The position numbers and the translations under genes were made by a program. This document shows positions 8,462 through 16,770 of a stretch of 64,000 nucleotides of DNA, piece after piece; within the stretch, counting starts at the first letter, position 1, and each line of letters begins with the position of its first letter. The stretch is from Pectobacterium actinidiae (GTDB lineage Bacteria > Pseudomonadota > Gammaproteobacteria > Enterobacterales > Enterobacteriaceae), in the NCBI RefSeq assembly GCF_000803315.1, contig NZ_JRMH01000001.1, positions 186,001 through 250,000 of the forward strand, given 5' to 3'. The notes under the pieces are model-generated. The model worked only from the letters and a program-made list of their open reading frames with translations, ran no database searches and was not told where the DNA came from.

Positions 8462-8917
8462 GTGGATATTGTTGATAGGAGAACTCGTTCCCGCATGATG
8501 TCAGGGATAAAAGGAAAAGATACACAACCGGAATTGTTTATCCGTAAGTATCTTCATGCCCATGGTTTTAGATTTAGGCTGCATGTCAACAGCTTACCAG
8601 GCAAGCCTGATATCGTGTTACCTAAGCATAAACTGTGTATTTTTGTCCATGGATGTTTCTGGCACCGTCACGATGGTTGTAGATATGCGACTACCCCCAA
8701 AACTCGCCCTGGATTTTGGATAAGAAAACTTGTAGCAAACAAACAACGAGATATCCAAGTAAAAATGCTATTGCGGGATGCAGGTTGGCGTGTATTCGAA
8801 CTATGGGAGTGTGGCTTCAGAAGCGGTAGTGAATCTCTTGACTGGTTGCCAGATTATATTTTTGGGGAAATTGCCACTCTCAGTTGGCCTGATTATATAT
8901 GCGGCGGTGATAAATAA
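8462..8917 (+). CDS. vsr: Vsr, very-short-patch-repair endonuclease
   Basis: Vsr nicks DNA 5' of the T in T:G mismatches created when 5-methylcytosine deaminates, starting repair at sites methylated by a partner cytosine methylase. The 151-residue protein has the family start (VDRRTRSRMMSGIKGKDTQPE), the catalytic region (LPGKPDIVLPKHKLCIFVHGCFWH, with the PD...FVHGCFWH signature) and zinc-binding histidines and cysteines (HRHDGCRYA). The start is GTG at 8462 with GGAAGGA 8-9 bases upstream. In E. coli vsr overlaps dcm on the same strand; here the two are divergent and share a 68-base promoter region. It lies beside the methylase, so it probably repairs that enzyme's target. Confidence 0.93.
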   Translation: MDIVDRRTRSRMMSGIKGKDTQPELFIRKYLHAHGFRFRLHVNSLPGKPDIVLPKHKLCIFVHGCFWHRHDGCRYATTPKTRPGFWIRKLVANKQRDIQVKMLLRDAGWRVFELWECGFRSGSESLDWLPDYIFGEIATLSWPDYICGGDK

Positions 8918-9137
8918 AGATTTGCTAACACAGCCTAAGATTGAGCGCTTTCCATTATTTTATTGTCTAATTTTCAACAGAATGTTCTCAACATAAAGGT
9001 TTTTTTCGTCAAGACATCAACATATGACAACAATCGGTTATTGCAGTGGCTTGGCAAGCTTGGGTGCTTTCTCGGCAGTATTAGTTTGTAATATGTACAG
9101 TTATGAAAACTACTTATTATACAATGTGTTAAAGATT
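8918..9137. other. Intergenic region between convergent vsr and HNH genes
   Basis: These are about 220 A+T-rich bases with no gene that I can support and no clear terminator. The short frames here are not accompanied by ribosome binding sites or recognisable protein sequence. Confidence 0.4.
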
Positions 9138-10010
9138 TCACACTCTAAAAACCTGCCGCCGATGCCATTCCACAAACTGCTCAAGCGGGTAATACTCCCG
9201 TTTTTTAGGCAGAAACAGCGGCTTTCCCTCAAAATCCCAGAACAGCCTTTCGACGATCTTGCTGCCATTCACGTCTTCTGAAACCATCAATTTCATGCCG
9301 TTATCAATACCGATAACGCCAATATCAAATGCAGAATGATGCACCGAGCATAAGGCAAGCCCATTGGTCACGGTGCAAGGGCCACCGTATTGCTTCCATT
9401 TGATGTGTGCCGCTTCGAGGCCGACAGGCGTTGTATCGTGGCGTAAATCATAGCCACAGACTGCACAGCGATATTGATATGCACGTAGTACCGTTTGACG
9501 GAAGTGAGGATCGCGAGACTTGCGTACATCATCTAGCGACAGGTCCAGACGGTTGGCAATGACTTCCTGAACACTTTCAGGAAAATGCTCGCTTAAAATT
9601 TGTTGAGCCAGTTTATCGATAAGTTGCGGCTGCTTGCATAATAGCTGATAGCTGGCGTCATCAAATCCTCCCATGACATCGTGTTGAATCAGCTCACGAT
9701 TTGGTGGCTCTTTACTCCCTTTCTGTGGTGAACAATGCTCGTCATTCTGCAACTGCCAAAAACCATCGCCCTTCAGTCGCCAGAATGGCATTTCAGGGTA
9801 ATGAGCGCGCCGCTGCGGCCCAAAGCTGTTCAAAAGTGCCAATAGAGAAGGGCGGATTTCGTCGCCATAGTGAAACAAGCGCGGGTGTCCTTGCTGATAG
9901 GCCGATAGGACATAAAGCAGCAACAATGGCTTATGAGGCGCACGTTGATCACCTTTACGCCATATAGACATATTGGAAATTGCAGTTTGAAGTTCCTGAA
10001 CAGATGGCAT
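9138..10010 (-). CDS. McrA-like HNH endonuclease (modified-DNA type)
   Basis: This is a 290-residue protein in two parts. The N-terminal half (WRKGDQRAPHKPLLLLYVL, then YPEMPFWRLKGDG) resembles the sulfur-binding domain of HNH enzymes such as ScoMcrA that recognise phosphorothioate-modified DNA. The C-terminal half is a beta-beta-alpha-metal nuclease: zinc cysteines CAVCG, AAHIKWKQYGG with the first catalytic histidine, TNGLALCSVHHSAFD with the asparagine and last histidine. Such enzymes cut incoming modified DNA, so a type IV restriction role is likely. The substrate (phosphorothioate or methylcytosine) is inferred. The ATG at 10010 gives the family's usual length; a TTG at 10055 would add 15 residues, and neither has a good ribosome binding site. 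It lies convergent to vsr. Confidence 0.8.
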   Translation of the reverse strand: MPSVQELQTAISNMSIWRKGDQRAPHKPLLLLYVLSAYQQGHPRLFHYGDEIRPSLLALLNSFGPQRRAHYPEMPFWRLKGDGFWQLQNDEHCSPQKGSKEPPNRELIQHDVMGGFDDASYQLLCKQPQLIDKLAQQILSEHFPESVQEVIANRLDLSLDDVRKSRDPHFRQTVLRAYQYRCAVCGYDLRHDTTPVGLEAAHIKWKQYGGPCTVTNGLALCSVHHSAFDIGVIGIDNGMKLMVSEDVNGSKIVERLFWDFEGKPLFLPKKREYYPLEQFVEWHRRQVFRV

Positions 10011-10181
10011 ACGCAACACGGAATGAAAAGGGATATATCGCGATAATGCTCGCAAAATCAGTAGGTTTCAAGAGGTATAGCGGATGGTTCTATTCGATTG
10101 ATACGGATTTCTTAAGTTCGATTGGGATTATCACACCATGAATATCGGAGCTGTTATCAGCGCTATTCAGTCACCATTGTC

Positions 10182-10394
10182 TTATGACGGTTGACGTGAA
10201 ACATCAATACGCTGCTGCACCCAAGCTTCTACTTCGCTTTTCAGCCAGCGTGAGCTACGTCCGAGCTTAATCGGTTTTGGGAATGCACCTTCCTGAATCA
10301 GTTTGTAAAACCACTTATCAGTAAGCTGTGTAAATTTCGTGATAAACGCCATGTCGACAAATTGATCGTTCAACAGGGGTGTAGTGTTACTCAT
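10182..10394 (-). CDS. AlpA-family regulator / excisionase-like protein
   Basis: This 70-residue AlpA-type helix-turn-helix protein contains the family features: LTDKWFYKLIQEGAFPKPIKLG (winged MerR-like helix-turn-helix) and SSRWLKSEVEAWVQQRI. In P4-like islands AlpA activates excision by raising integrase expression or acting directionally in recombination. It has a strong ribosome binding site (AAAGGAG, 7 bases before ATG). It lies upstream of, and on the same strand as, the HNH gene and follows the Gp2-like gene. The family is confident; which promoter it acts on is unknown. Confidence 0.9.
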   Translation of the reverse strand: MSNTTPLLNDQFVDMAFITKFTQLTDKWFYKLIQEGAFPKPIKLGRSSRWLKSEVEAWVQQRIDVSRQPS

Positions 10395-10444
10395 GGCAAA
10401 TCTCCTTTAAGTCAGTAAGTTAAAGGAGGAATGGCTGATTATTG

Positions 10445-10482
10445 ATGTAAAATGCAGCCCTCCTCAGTGGATGGAAGGCTGC
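10445..10482 (-). terminator. Possible terminator after the Gp2-like gene
   Basis: On the minus strand GCAGCC (10482-10477) pairs with GGCTGC (10459-10454) around a 17-base loop and is followed by ATTTTAC. It lies between the Gp2-like gene and alpA. The stem is short, so it may be weak. Confidence 0.45.
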
Positions 10483-10576
10483 GTAAAAAACTAAATATCA
10501 GGTGTGCTAACCCATTGGCTACGTTTTCGTTGATAGCCAGTGTGATAATTAAGGTGCGGATTGTTTCTATGAATCG

Positions 10577-11176
10577 CTAGCAGTAGGCTGTGCAACCCAT
10601 TGTGCGTACTTTCCTGCTGTACTGTTTGTCCCGATTTTTCGCCATATACTCGATACGGCTCCATATAGCGCTAAAGTCTGTGCTCTTGTTCAAACTCCCC
10701 CAATACAGGTAATAGCAAGGGCTTTCTGGGAATGTGACAAGTGTGCGGTGTTTCTCTGCATCCAGATTCAATGCGCCGCACCATGCCTGAATGATCATAT
10801 CCGCCAAATTGCCTCTTTGTGTGTAATCACCGAGCGTATAGAACACATCTTTATTGAACATGAGCAGTACATGATAATGAAATTTCGTACCACATTGGTT
10901 ATGTTCCCGGACCCAGATGTAGTGCATATCTGACTGATGAGTTTGCTTACCGGGATTCTTCTTTACCTGTCGTCTATACCGGGCTCTGAGACGAGATTTT
11001 AAGGCGGGGGTAAAGGAACCAATCGCCCTATTACCTTCTGCACAGTAATCATCAGGGAAATGCAGATCGACGCGAACAGCCAACGTTCTGGGATGAGTTC
11101 TCATCGCATTCATTAATGTACTTCTGAATTTACATAGATAGTAATAATTATATTTTCCAAGGGAAGGTTTTTTCAT
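10577..11176 (-). CDS. Inovirus Gp2-type protein (YagK/YfjJ family)
   Basis: This 199-residue protein has the pattern of inovirus Gp2-like and YfjJ/YagK proteins found in P4-type islands: RTLAVRVDLHFPDD near residues 31-44, FHYHVLLMFNKD near 97-108 and YYLYWG near 153-158. The first segment and the HYH motif recall the fold of rolling-circle replication initiators, and a role in replication of the excised element has been proposed for the family. No catalytic tyrosine is certain here. The start ATG at 11176 has only a weak ribosome binding site. It probably belongs to an early operon with alpA. Confidence 0.75.
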   Translation of the reverse strand: MKKPSLGKYNYYYLCKFRSTLMNAMRTHPRTLAVRVDLHFPDDYCAEGNRAIGSFTPALKSRLRARYRRQVKKNPGKQTHQSDMHYIWVREHNQCGTKFHYHVLLMFNKDVFYTLGDYTQRGNLADMIIQAWCGALNLDAEKHRTLVTFPESPCYYLYWGSLNKSTDFSAIWSRIEYMAKNRDKQYSRKVRTMGCTAYC

Positions 11177-11914
11177 GATATTGCTTTAGTCGAGGTTGAT
11201 TTCAGACAATACACATCCCTTTTAAAAATAAAATCTCGTGGTTAGTGGTAATGGTCAACACTCGTTGTCCTGTTACCAATGACTGCTGTACACCCTGATT
11301 CCAAGGTTATCCTCCCATATGATTCAAGTACCAGCATAAGATATGCATGCACGATGTCTTACTTGTCATTAATGATGATTGAAATAGGATCTAATGCTTA
11401 TCATCATAGTGTTATGTGTATTAACCCTTTCTTTAATAGATATTATCCAATCCGATAGACTTTCCTGATTCTCAAAATCGAAGAAGCGCGGTGTTACCTG
11501 GCTTCTGTACCCGATTTTTGTCTTTTGACGGCGAATTTTTACTCTGGAGTTATCTCTTCTTGCTCTCCCATAAAAGGGGCACATCTCTTTGCCAGTCATG
11601 GTTTTGTGCATCGGGTTCCAGATGTTGTGAATGATCGTTTTTTTGCCTAGCCATAAAGCTATTTTTTCGTCTGAAGCATTAGTGAGAGCAGCATTTCTGT
11701 GATTACAACTGATGGTCTGTGGCGTAATTTTTTACGGAACCGCTTACTGAGAAAGGATCTGTGGGGAAAAGGTGATTTTCCTTGGGTATCTTTTATCATC
11801 AGCCTTCCACGGCATAAAAATTTATAAATTATTGTATATGTTTGTTTTGTTTGAAAGTGAGTCACTTTTTAGTGACCTACTTTTTGTTTGATAGATGCAA
11901 TAAAGTGACTTACC
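11177..11914. other. Long gap with two doubtful short frames
   Basis: In these 738 bases, minus-strand frames of 80 codons (11369-11611) and 68 codons (11659-11865; an internal ATG would give 46) are open. They are rich in basic residues, match no family I know and lack good ribosome binding sites. They could be small island genes or chance frames. The promoter for the gene at 11915 must lie at the right end, where the DNA is A+T-rich. Confidence 0.35.
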
Positions 11915-12490
11915 ATGACGAAGTATCCAGCGGTTAAAGGTCAATCGAACATGGCAAGCAAGCATAAAGTTACAACCTACTTTTCCAATACGACAACCTA
12001 TGACTGGGTGACAAATGCAGCAGCCGAACAGGGGGTGACAAAGTCGGGATATCTCGAAGGATTAATCAGGCAGGAGATGGAACGCAATCAGGAAAAAACG
12101 ATAATAAAACCTAGGGTAATGATTTACGAACCCTATAGGGTTCAAGAACGGCACTTGGTTTTATCGAGCCAGTGCAATATTAATATTATCCCTTTTACTT
12201 CTATAAAAGAAAACGAGAAATACTATAATAACGAGTTAAATAGCAATATAGATACAGATGTATATAATGATTTTAATTATGATGTAGTTAATGGAAATAT
12301 GCCATTTCCGAGCGTTGATCATTTTGTTCTTTTACTAAAAACCGAGCTTGAAGGGCGAGTTTTTATACGCGAAGGGAATTTGTTGAATATAATATATAAT
12401 GTGAATTACCAACCAATAGTTATTACTGAAAACTTATGGAGAAAATATGATGGATATTATGATTTTTTCAATGTTCGTTATTTGAGATAG
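11915..12490 (+). CDS. Unknown protein with ribbon-helix-helix-like N-terminus
   Basis: This is a 191-residue frame ending at a TAG. Residues 13-57 (KVTTYFSNTTTYDWVTNAAAEQGVTKSGYLEGLI) look like a ribbon-helix-helix or mobilisation-type DNA-binding module. The rest is rich in Asn, Tyr and Ile and matches nothing I recognise. The ATG at 11915 or the one at 11951 (AAAGG 10 bases before it) could be the start. The same reading frame stays open for 93 codons past the TAG, so this may be the first part of a longer protein broken by a nonsense mutation or read through. It is strongly A+T-rich after residue 65, unlike its beginning, which could mean two joined segments. Confidence 0.5.
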   Translation: MTKYPAVKGQSNMASKHKVTTYFSNTTTYDWVTNAAAEQGVTKSGYLEGLIRQEMERNQEKTIIKPRVMIYEPYRVQERHLVLSSQCNINIIPFTSIKENEKYYNNELNSNIDTDVYNDFNYDVVNGNMPFPSVDHFVLLLKTELEGRVFIREGNLLNIIYNVNYQPIVITENLWRKYDGYYDFFNVRYLR

Positions 12491-12772
12491 ACCGATCTCA
12501 TCAGCAGACATTGGCAAAGAACCATTTCTAATAAATATGCTGGAGTTGTCCCAATTGATGATAGGAAGATATTCGGTAAAGATAAAGGTGGTTTTTTCAT
12601 CCCTGTATTAAGAAATCCTCACACTTGGCAGGAAATAGTAAACAATAAAGAAAATCAAGGAGGTGTATTTCCAAGCGGAAATGTTGTTAGAGGTGTCACG
12701 ACTGCATTCAATCAGGAGAGATTTAATTTAAAAGGCCGTGAATTATTCAGAGAACCTTATAAATCATCCTAA
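12491..12772 (+). pseudogene. In-frame continuation past an amber codon
   Basis: Directly after the TAG at 12488-12490 the same frame continues for 93 codons to a TAA at 12770. The translation (for example YAGVVPIDDRKIFGKDKGG, then FFIPVLRNPHTWQEIV and GGVFPSGNVVRGVTTAF) has the composition of a real protein and no good start of its own. An ATG inside is not preceded by a ribosome binding site in this frame. The simplest reading is a gene of about 285 codons with one nonsense mutation; amber readthrough is the alternative. Confidence 0.5.
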
Positions 12773-12845
12773 TTGCAGTTGAATTATTTTTTAGAAATAC
12801 ATTATTCCTGTGATATTCGACAATGTGATTATTACAGGATATAAA

Positions 12846-13721
12846 ATGAAACAGGTATCTCAGACACACGTATTATTTACACCAGTATTATCATCGTTAC
12901 CCGATGGTATCGCTAACCGTATTTGCTATCAGCTTGATAAGGCGATTCATTATGCTCCCGTTATTGGTTTGATGGGAAAAAGTGGCGCTGGCAAATCCAG
13001 CCTGTGTAATACGCTTTTCAGTCCACCTCCCGCCAGAGTGGATGCCGTCAACGGGTGTACCCGGTGTATTCAACGCTATCAGGTAAGTTACAAGTCGCAT
13101 ACCCTTAGCCTTATTGATTTTCCTGGTGTGGGTGAAACGCCAGGGCTCGACAAGATCTACTCTCGTCTTTATCAGGAATGGGCTGAGAAGTTGGATTTGA
13201 TTATCTGGGTACTGAAAGCAGATGAACGCGCCTGGAATGAGGATATCCAATGTTACAGAAAACTCCTTCAGGCCGGTGCTGATCCAGCCAGATTTCTTTT
13301 TGTTCTCAGCCAGGCGGACAAAATTGAACCTTGTCGCGAGTGGAAGAATAACCGCCCTTCTGAGCGTCAGTATAAAAATCTGATGCTCAAGACAGAACGA
13401 GTGGAATCAACCTTTAAACCTGTACACCCTGTTGTAGCTGTCTCTGCTTCGGAAGGGTACAACCTGCACCAGTGGGTGGAAACATTCATCATGGCATTAC
13501 CAGCCAGAGCCAGTGGTGCCGTTGTTGGCCGATTGGGAACCGTGTATAGAACAGAAAAAGTGATTGGCAGTGCTCGTGAGCGTTTTGCCGATGCGGTTGG
13601 AGACATATTTGATGAGACAATCGGCAACATACTCACTTCCCAGGCTTTTTCAACAGTTCTGCTAACAGTAAGAGAACGTCTGATTTCACTGGCTAAATCA
13701 CTTTGGCATATCTTCTTTTAA
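12846..13721 (+). CDS. YeeP/YfjP-family GTPase
   Basis: This 291-residue GTPase is of the type carried by CP4-like islands. The motifs are G1 GKSGAGKSS (44-52), G3 DFPGVGE (91-97) and G4 SQADK (155-159, in place of the usual NKxD), with VAVSASEGYN as the likely G5 region. The C-terminal part is helical and amphipathic. The start ATG at 12846 is preceded by CAGGA; a GTG- or ATG-initiated extension from 12810 is less likely because it lacks a ribosome binding site. In related islands this gene lies upstream of radC and the YeeU/YeeV toxin pair, as it does here. Its cellular role is not established. Confidence 0.88.
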   Translation: MKQVSQTHVLFTPVLSSLPDGIANRICYQLDKAIHYAPVIGLMGKSGAGKSSLCNTLFSPPPARVDAVNGCTRCIQRYQVSYKSHTLSLIDFPGVGETPGLDKIYSRLYQEWAEKLDLIIWVLKADERAWNEDIQCYRKLLQAGADPARFLFVLSQADKIEPCREWKNNRPSERQYKNLMLKTERVESTFKPVHPVVAVSASEGYNLHQWVETFIMALPARASGAVVGRLGTVYRTEKVIGSARERFADAVGDIFDETIGNILTSQAFSTVLLTVRERLISLAKSLWHIFF

Positions 13722-14019
13722 TTCCTTTTCTGTTGGTGGCGTTATCACTTTCGTGATGATCTGTTTTAACGATCGAACATTGATTTATAATAGCTTTTGA
13801 CAATCAATAGATTGGTATTGATCGTTTTTATGATAGATAATGACGATCGATTCATACGTATCGATCTGAATTAACGATTATCTCTCCTTTCGCTATCCCT
13901 ATACGATCTTTCACCAGCCAGCTAAAGCTATTCCTTCTGTCACTCAATCTAATTAACTGGTTAATAAGGATTATTTTCCTATTTCATTCATTTTTTCACT
14001 TTCAAAGGGTCACTTCACT
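13722..14019. promoter_or_regulatory. Intergenic region crowded with GATCG motifs
   Basis: These 298 bases hold no gene. ATCG/CGAT cores occur at least seven times between 13770 and 13910, and GATCGAT (13845-13851) and ATCGATC (13860-13866) form a perfect inverted repeat with an 8-base spacer. This may be a regulator-binding or Dam-methylated region before the membrane-protein genes. It is a pattern seen in the sequence; no regulator is known for it. Confidence 0.35.
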
Positions 14020-14574
14020 ATGTTTAAACCGTATCCGCTTTCCAAATATGATAGTCACGCCTGGTCTATGGCTATCGGGCTTCCCGTCATCTGGGGTGTT
14101 TCTGTGATTTTTCTGCCACAACAAGTAGCCCTAACGCTCTATACCGTCTTCTCTCTGGTTTGGGTATTACTGGATCGTCTGCAACTGATGAAACAGGAAA
14201 AAGAGGCACCGGCAGTCTGGTGGTTTGTATTGCCAATGGTCTATCTACGCCAGCGTGATGAAAGGCAAGGAAAACCGTGGCGTTTATTGCAGGTATGGCT
14301 GCTTTGTACTGTCCTCTCAGTGTTGATTGGTAACCATTTTAAAAGTCAGTCAGGGACAGATCGTCTGGCGCAAAGTGCCTGCCCTGTTGTTACAAAAATT
14401 ATGAAACGTCAGGGAATTGAAGAGCATTGCATTCGTGTTACTGATGTAAAAGAAGAAGTTAAAGGGCGCTTTTATCAGGCCTATGCATTGATGAATTCCG
14501 GTTTTAAACAACCGTTAACGATTGAGATACGAGCAGATAACGCCATCTATGTCACGCTCGCAGATGAAAAATAA
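14020..14574 (+). CDS. Unknown inner-membrane protein
   Basis: This is a 184-residue protein with two hydrophobic segments near the N-terminus (about residues 14-32 and 36-52) and a third around 91-107 (LLQVWLLCTVLSVLIGNHF). The soluble C-terminal domain of about 75 residues has two cysteines (CPVV, HCIRV) and would be periplasmic. I do not recognise a named family. It sits between the island GTPase and radC, a place where related islands carry variable cargo, and 28 bases before a secreted protein, so the two may act together. Confidence 0.7.
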   Translation: MFKPYPLSKYDSHAWSMAIGLPVIWGVSVIFLPQQVALTLYTVFSLVWVLLDRLQLMKQEKEAPAVWWFVLPMVYLRQRDERQGKPWRLLQVWLLCTVLSVLIGNHFKSQSGTDRLAQSACPVVTKIMKRQGIEEHCIRVTDVKEEVKGRFYQAYALMNSGFKQPLTIEIRADNAIYVTLADEK

Positions 14575-14602
14575 CAACAGGGCATCATAAGGGACTATTT
14601 AT

Positions 14603-15208
14603 ATGAAAAATATAATGATAACCACGCTATTGGCTATATCGCTATGGAGTTCTCAGTTGCATGCCGCTGCTTATGATCCCAAGCCAATTAGCTATAAGAA
14701 TACTATTGTTGACACCGTTGATGTTAGACACAACCAAATAGCGGCAGGTGTTGATGATTTTATCATTATCGGTAAAAAGGGACGCAACACGGAGAAATTC
14801 GTTCTGACGTGTTATGCCAAAGACAATCAGCTAAATATCCGGTACTACCTGAAAGGTATTTACGGTGACAATGTCGAAGGCGCAACAGGAATGACCGTGC
14901 AGTATTATCCTGATGGTATTCATCAAATGAATAACAATGCTGACCATGCTAAAACACTCATGGATAGTCTGCATTCGGCTAATCTGGCAAAAGCGATTTC
15001 CAATATGCTGGATTATCGAACAGGCTCATTTGTTTTTCATTTCTATTATAACGATGGCACCTTTGATCATAACCCGATGGGATGGAGTTATCAGTATCCT
15101 GCGACCTTGCTTGCCAAAAAGCTGGGACAAGCTCTGATTGATGCCAATGCAAGGCACTGCGATATCAAACGCGGATACAGTTCGCTTTCTGCGCTTACTG
15201 CCCCCTAA
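14603..15208 (+). CDS. Unknown secreted protein
   Basis: This 201-residue protein has a clear signal peptide: MKNIM, a hydrophobic core (ITTLLAISLWSS) and cleavage after HAA around residue 22. The mature part has two cysteines (TCYAK, HCDIK) that could form a disulfide, aromatic-rich beta-like segments (FVFHFYYNDGTFDHNP) and no motif that I know. It is transcribed with the membrane protein before it. Its function is unknown; it could be an accessory periplasmic factor of the island. Confidence 0.7.
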   Translation: MKNIMITTLLAISLWSSQLHAAAYDPKPISYKNTIVDTVDVRHNQIAAGVDDFIIIGKKGRNTEKFVLTCYAKDNQLNIRYYLKGIYGDNVEGATGMTVQYYPDGIHQMNNNADHAKTLMDSLHSANLAKAISNMLDYRTGSFVFHFYYNDGTFDHNPMGWSYQYPATLLAKKLGQALIDANARHCDIKRGYSSLSALTAP

Positions 15209-15414
15209 CGGTGTGTTTGTTTATCTGCTCTGAAGATGACTGGCCCATAGGGTATCTGATGGGCCAACTCACGTGCTTTCCCTTGCGCCATAACAGCCAC
15301 AGGTGGCGATGAGTCCGCCAAGGGATATCAATACTGAAAAGAATAGGGCGGCCACTCTGACCTGTTCTTTTTCTATTCATTTCCTCTCTTTCTATTCAAT
15401 TACAAGGGATCACC

Positions 15415-15888
15415 ATGTCATGTAATTCATTGGCAGGCAGCGTTGCGTCCAGAGAGCAGCGCATTATCCAGATGGCGCTGTGCCTGCTGGAAAAACGCGT
15501 GCGTAAAAATGCGCGACAGTTCAAAACCTCGGAGGACACCAAAAGTTGGTTACTGCTAGAGCTCAGCAGCCTGGAGCGCGAAGTCTTCATGGTGCTGTAT
15601 CTGGATAACCAACACCGCCTGATAGAAAAGGAAGTTATCGCGCTGGGCGGTATCAACAGCACCGAAGTGCATCCGCGTGAAATCCTCAAAGCCTCACTAC
15701 GTCATAATGCCGCTGCCGTGATACTGGCACACAATCATCCTTCCGGCTGTGCCGAGCCCAGTCAGGCTGACCGCCATATCACCGACAAGCTGAAGGAATC
15801 ACTGTCACAACTCGACGTCAGAGTCCTCGATCATCTGGTTGTCGGCGGCGCTGAGGTAGTGTCGTTCGCTGAACGCGGCTGGCTGTGA
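15415..15888 (+). CDS. RadC-family protein (YeeS/YkfG/YfjY type)
   Basis: This 157-residue protein has the RadC JAB/MPN fold, with metal ligands in AHNHPSG (H106, H108) and D119 (EPSQAD). It lacks the helix-hairpin-helix domain of chromosomal RadC, as all island versions do. The start has AAGGGA before it. The gene opens the conserved radC-yeeU-yeeV block of CP4-type islands. Despite the old name, a repair role is unproven; the family is thought to help mobile element DNA metabolism. Confidence 0.93.
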   Translation: MSCNSLAGSVASREQRIIQMALCLLEKRVRKNARQFKTSEDTKSWLLLELSSLEREVFMVLYLDNQHRLIEKEVIALGGINSTEVHPREILKASLRHNAAAVILAHNHPSGCAEPSQADRHITDKLKESLSQLDVRVLDHLVVGGAEVVSFAERGWL

Positions 15889-15927
15889 TGACCGCATTTA
15901 CTACCGCGCTTTTATAAGGAAACCATT

Positions 15928-16263
15928 ATGCCATCATCGGATACCCCGGAATGGGGATTAAAATGTACCATCACTCCGCGATTCGGAGCCAGACTGGTGC
16001 AGGAAGATAACCGTCTGCATTATCTGGCAGACCGGGCCAGCGTTGTCGGTACGTTCAGCAAAACAGAAGCCCGAAGTCTGGAACGTTGCTTCCCTGAGCT
16101 GATTAAGCTGTTGGAACAGAAGCTACGCACGGGTGAACTGAATCCCCGCCAGCAGGGCTGCATCATTCTGCATTGCAACGAATGGACCTGTGAAGCCGAT
16201 ACGCTGGGCAGTGTTGGCTACGTGTATATTGTTATTTATCCCTCTTCTGCGGCAGCAGAATAA
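15928..16263 (+). CDS. YeeU/CbeA-family antitoxin
   Basis: This 111-residue protein matches the CbeA/YeeU/YafW/YfjZ family (EWGLKCTITPRFGARLVQE; RLHYLADRAS; a C-terminal GYVYIVIYP strand). In E. coli CbeA counters CbtA without binding it, by stabilising FtsZ and MreB bundles (a type IV antitoxin). AAGGA precedes the start. It is followed after 69 bases by its toxin partner, the usual order. Confidence 0.93.
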   Translation: MPSSDTPEWGLKCTITPRFGARLVQEDNRLHYLADRASVVGTFSKTEARSLERCFPELIKLLEQKLRTGELNPRQQGCIILHCNEWTCEADTLGSVGYVYIVIYPSSAAAE

Positions 16264-16332
16264 CCCGTTGCTTCTCTCCCCATTCTGAATATTTCCCTGA
16301 TTTTATCGAGTTAACCTGTAGAGAGTATTCCC

Positions 16333-16653
16333 ATGCAAACATCACCTGCAATCCCGCCACGGGAGGATAACCCCTGTGCGTCGCCTATAGCCGTCTGGCA
16401 GCAGCTTCTGACCTACCTGCTGGAAAAGCACTACGGCCTCACGCTGAACGATACGCCGTTCTGTGAGGAAAATGTGATTCAGGATCATATCGATGCTGGC
16501 GTCACGTTGCTCAATGCCGTCAATTTTCTGGTGGAAAAATACGAACTGGTGCGTATCGACCGCAACGGCTTTAACTGGCAGGAGCAATCGCCATTTCTCA
16601 CTGCTGTTGATGTTCTCCGTGCCAGACGCGCTACCGGCTTGCTCAAAGCATAA
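16333..16653 (+). CDS. YeeV/CbtA-family toxin
   Basis: This 106-residue protein is of the CbtA/YkfI/YpjF family ([47 protein letters not shown]). In E. coli CbtA binds FtsZ and MreB and blocks division and cell shape. The family is about 105-125 residues long. It is slightly shorter than E. coli CbtA, at the C-terminus. Neighbours and length support an intact toxin. Confidence 0.93.
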   Translation: MQTSPAIPPREDNPCASPIAVWQQLLTYLLEKHYGLTLNDTPFCEENVIQDHIDAGVTLLNAVNFLVEKYELVRIDRNGFNWQEQSPFLTAVDVLRARRATGLLKA

Positions 16654-16770
16654 AGATTGCGAGCCTCTTTCCAGTAATACCACACCAAACCTATTTATCT
16701 CTCTCCCCAATGCATAATGCGCCAGCCCTCACCGGCTGGCGCATTTGCTTTTATGTATGGATCACAAACT

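Noticed and set aside
11369..11865. Two minus-strand frames of 80 and 68 codons
   Set aside because: Neither has a good ribosome binding site or recognisable protein features. They are described as doubtful within the gap entry and not called as genes.
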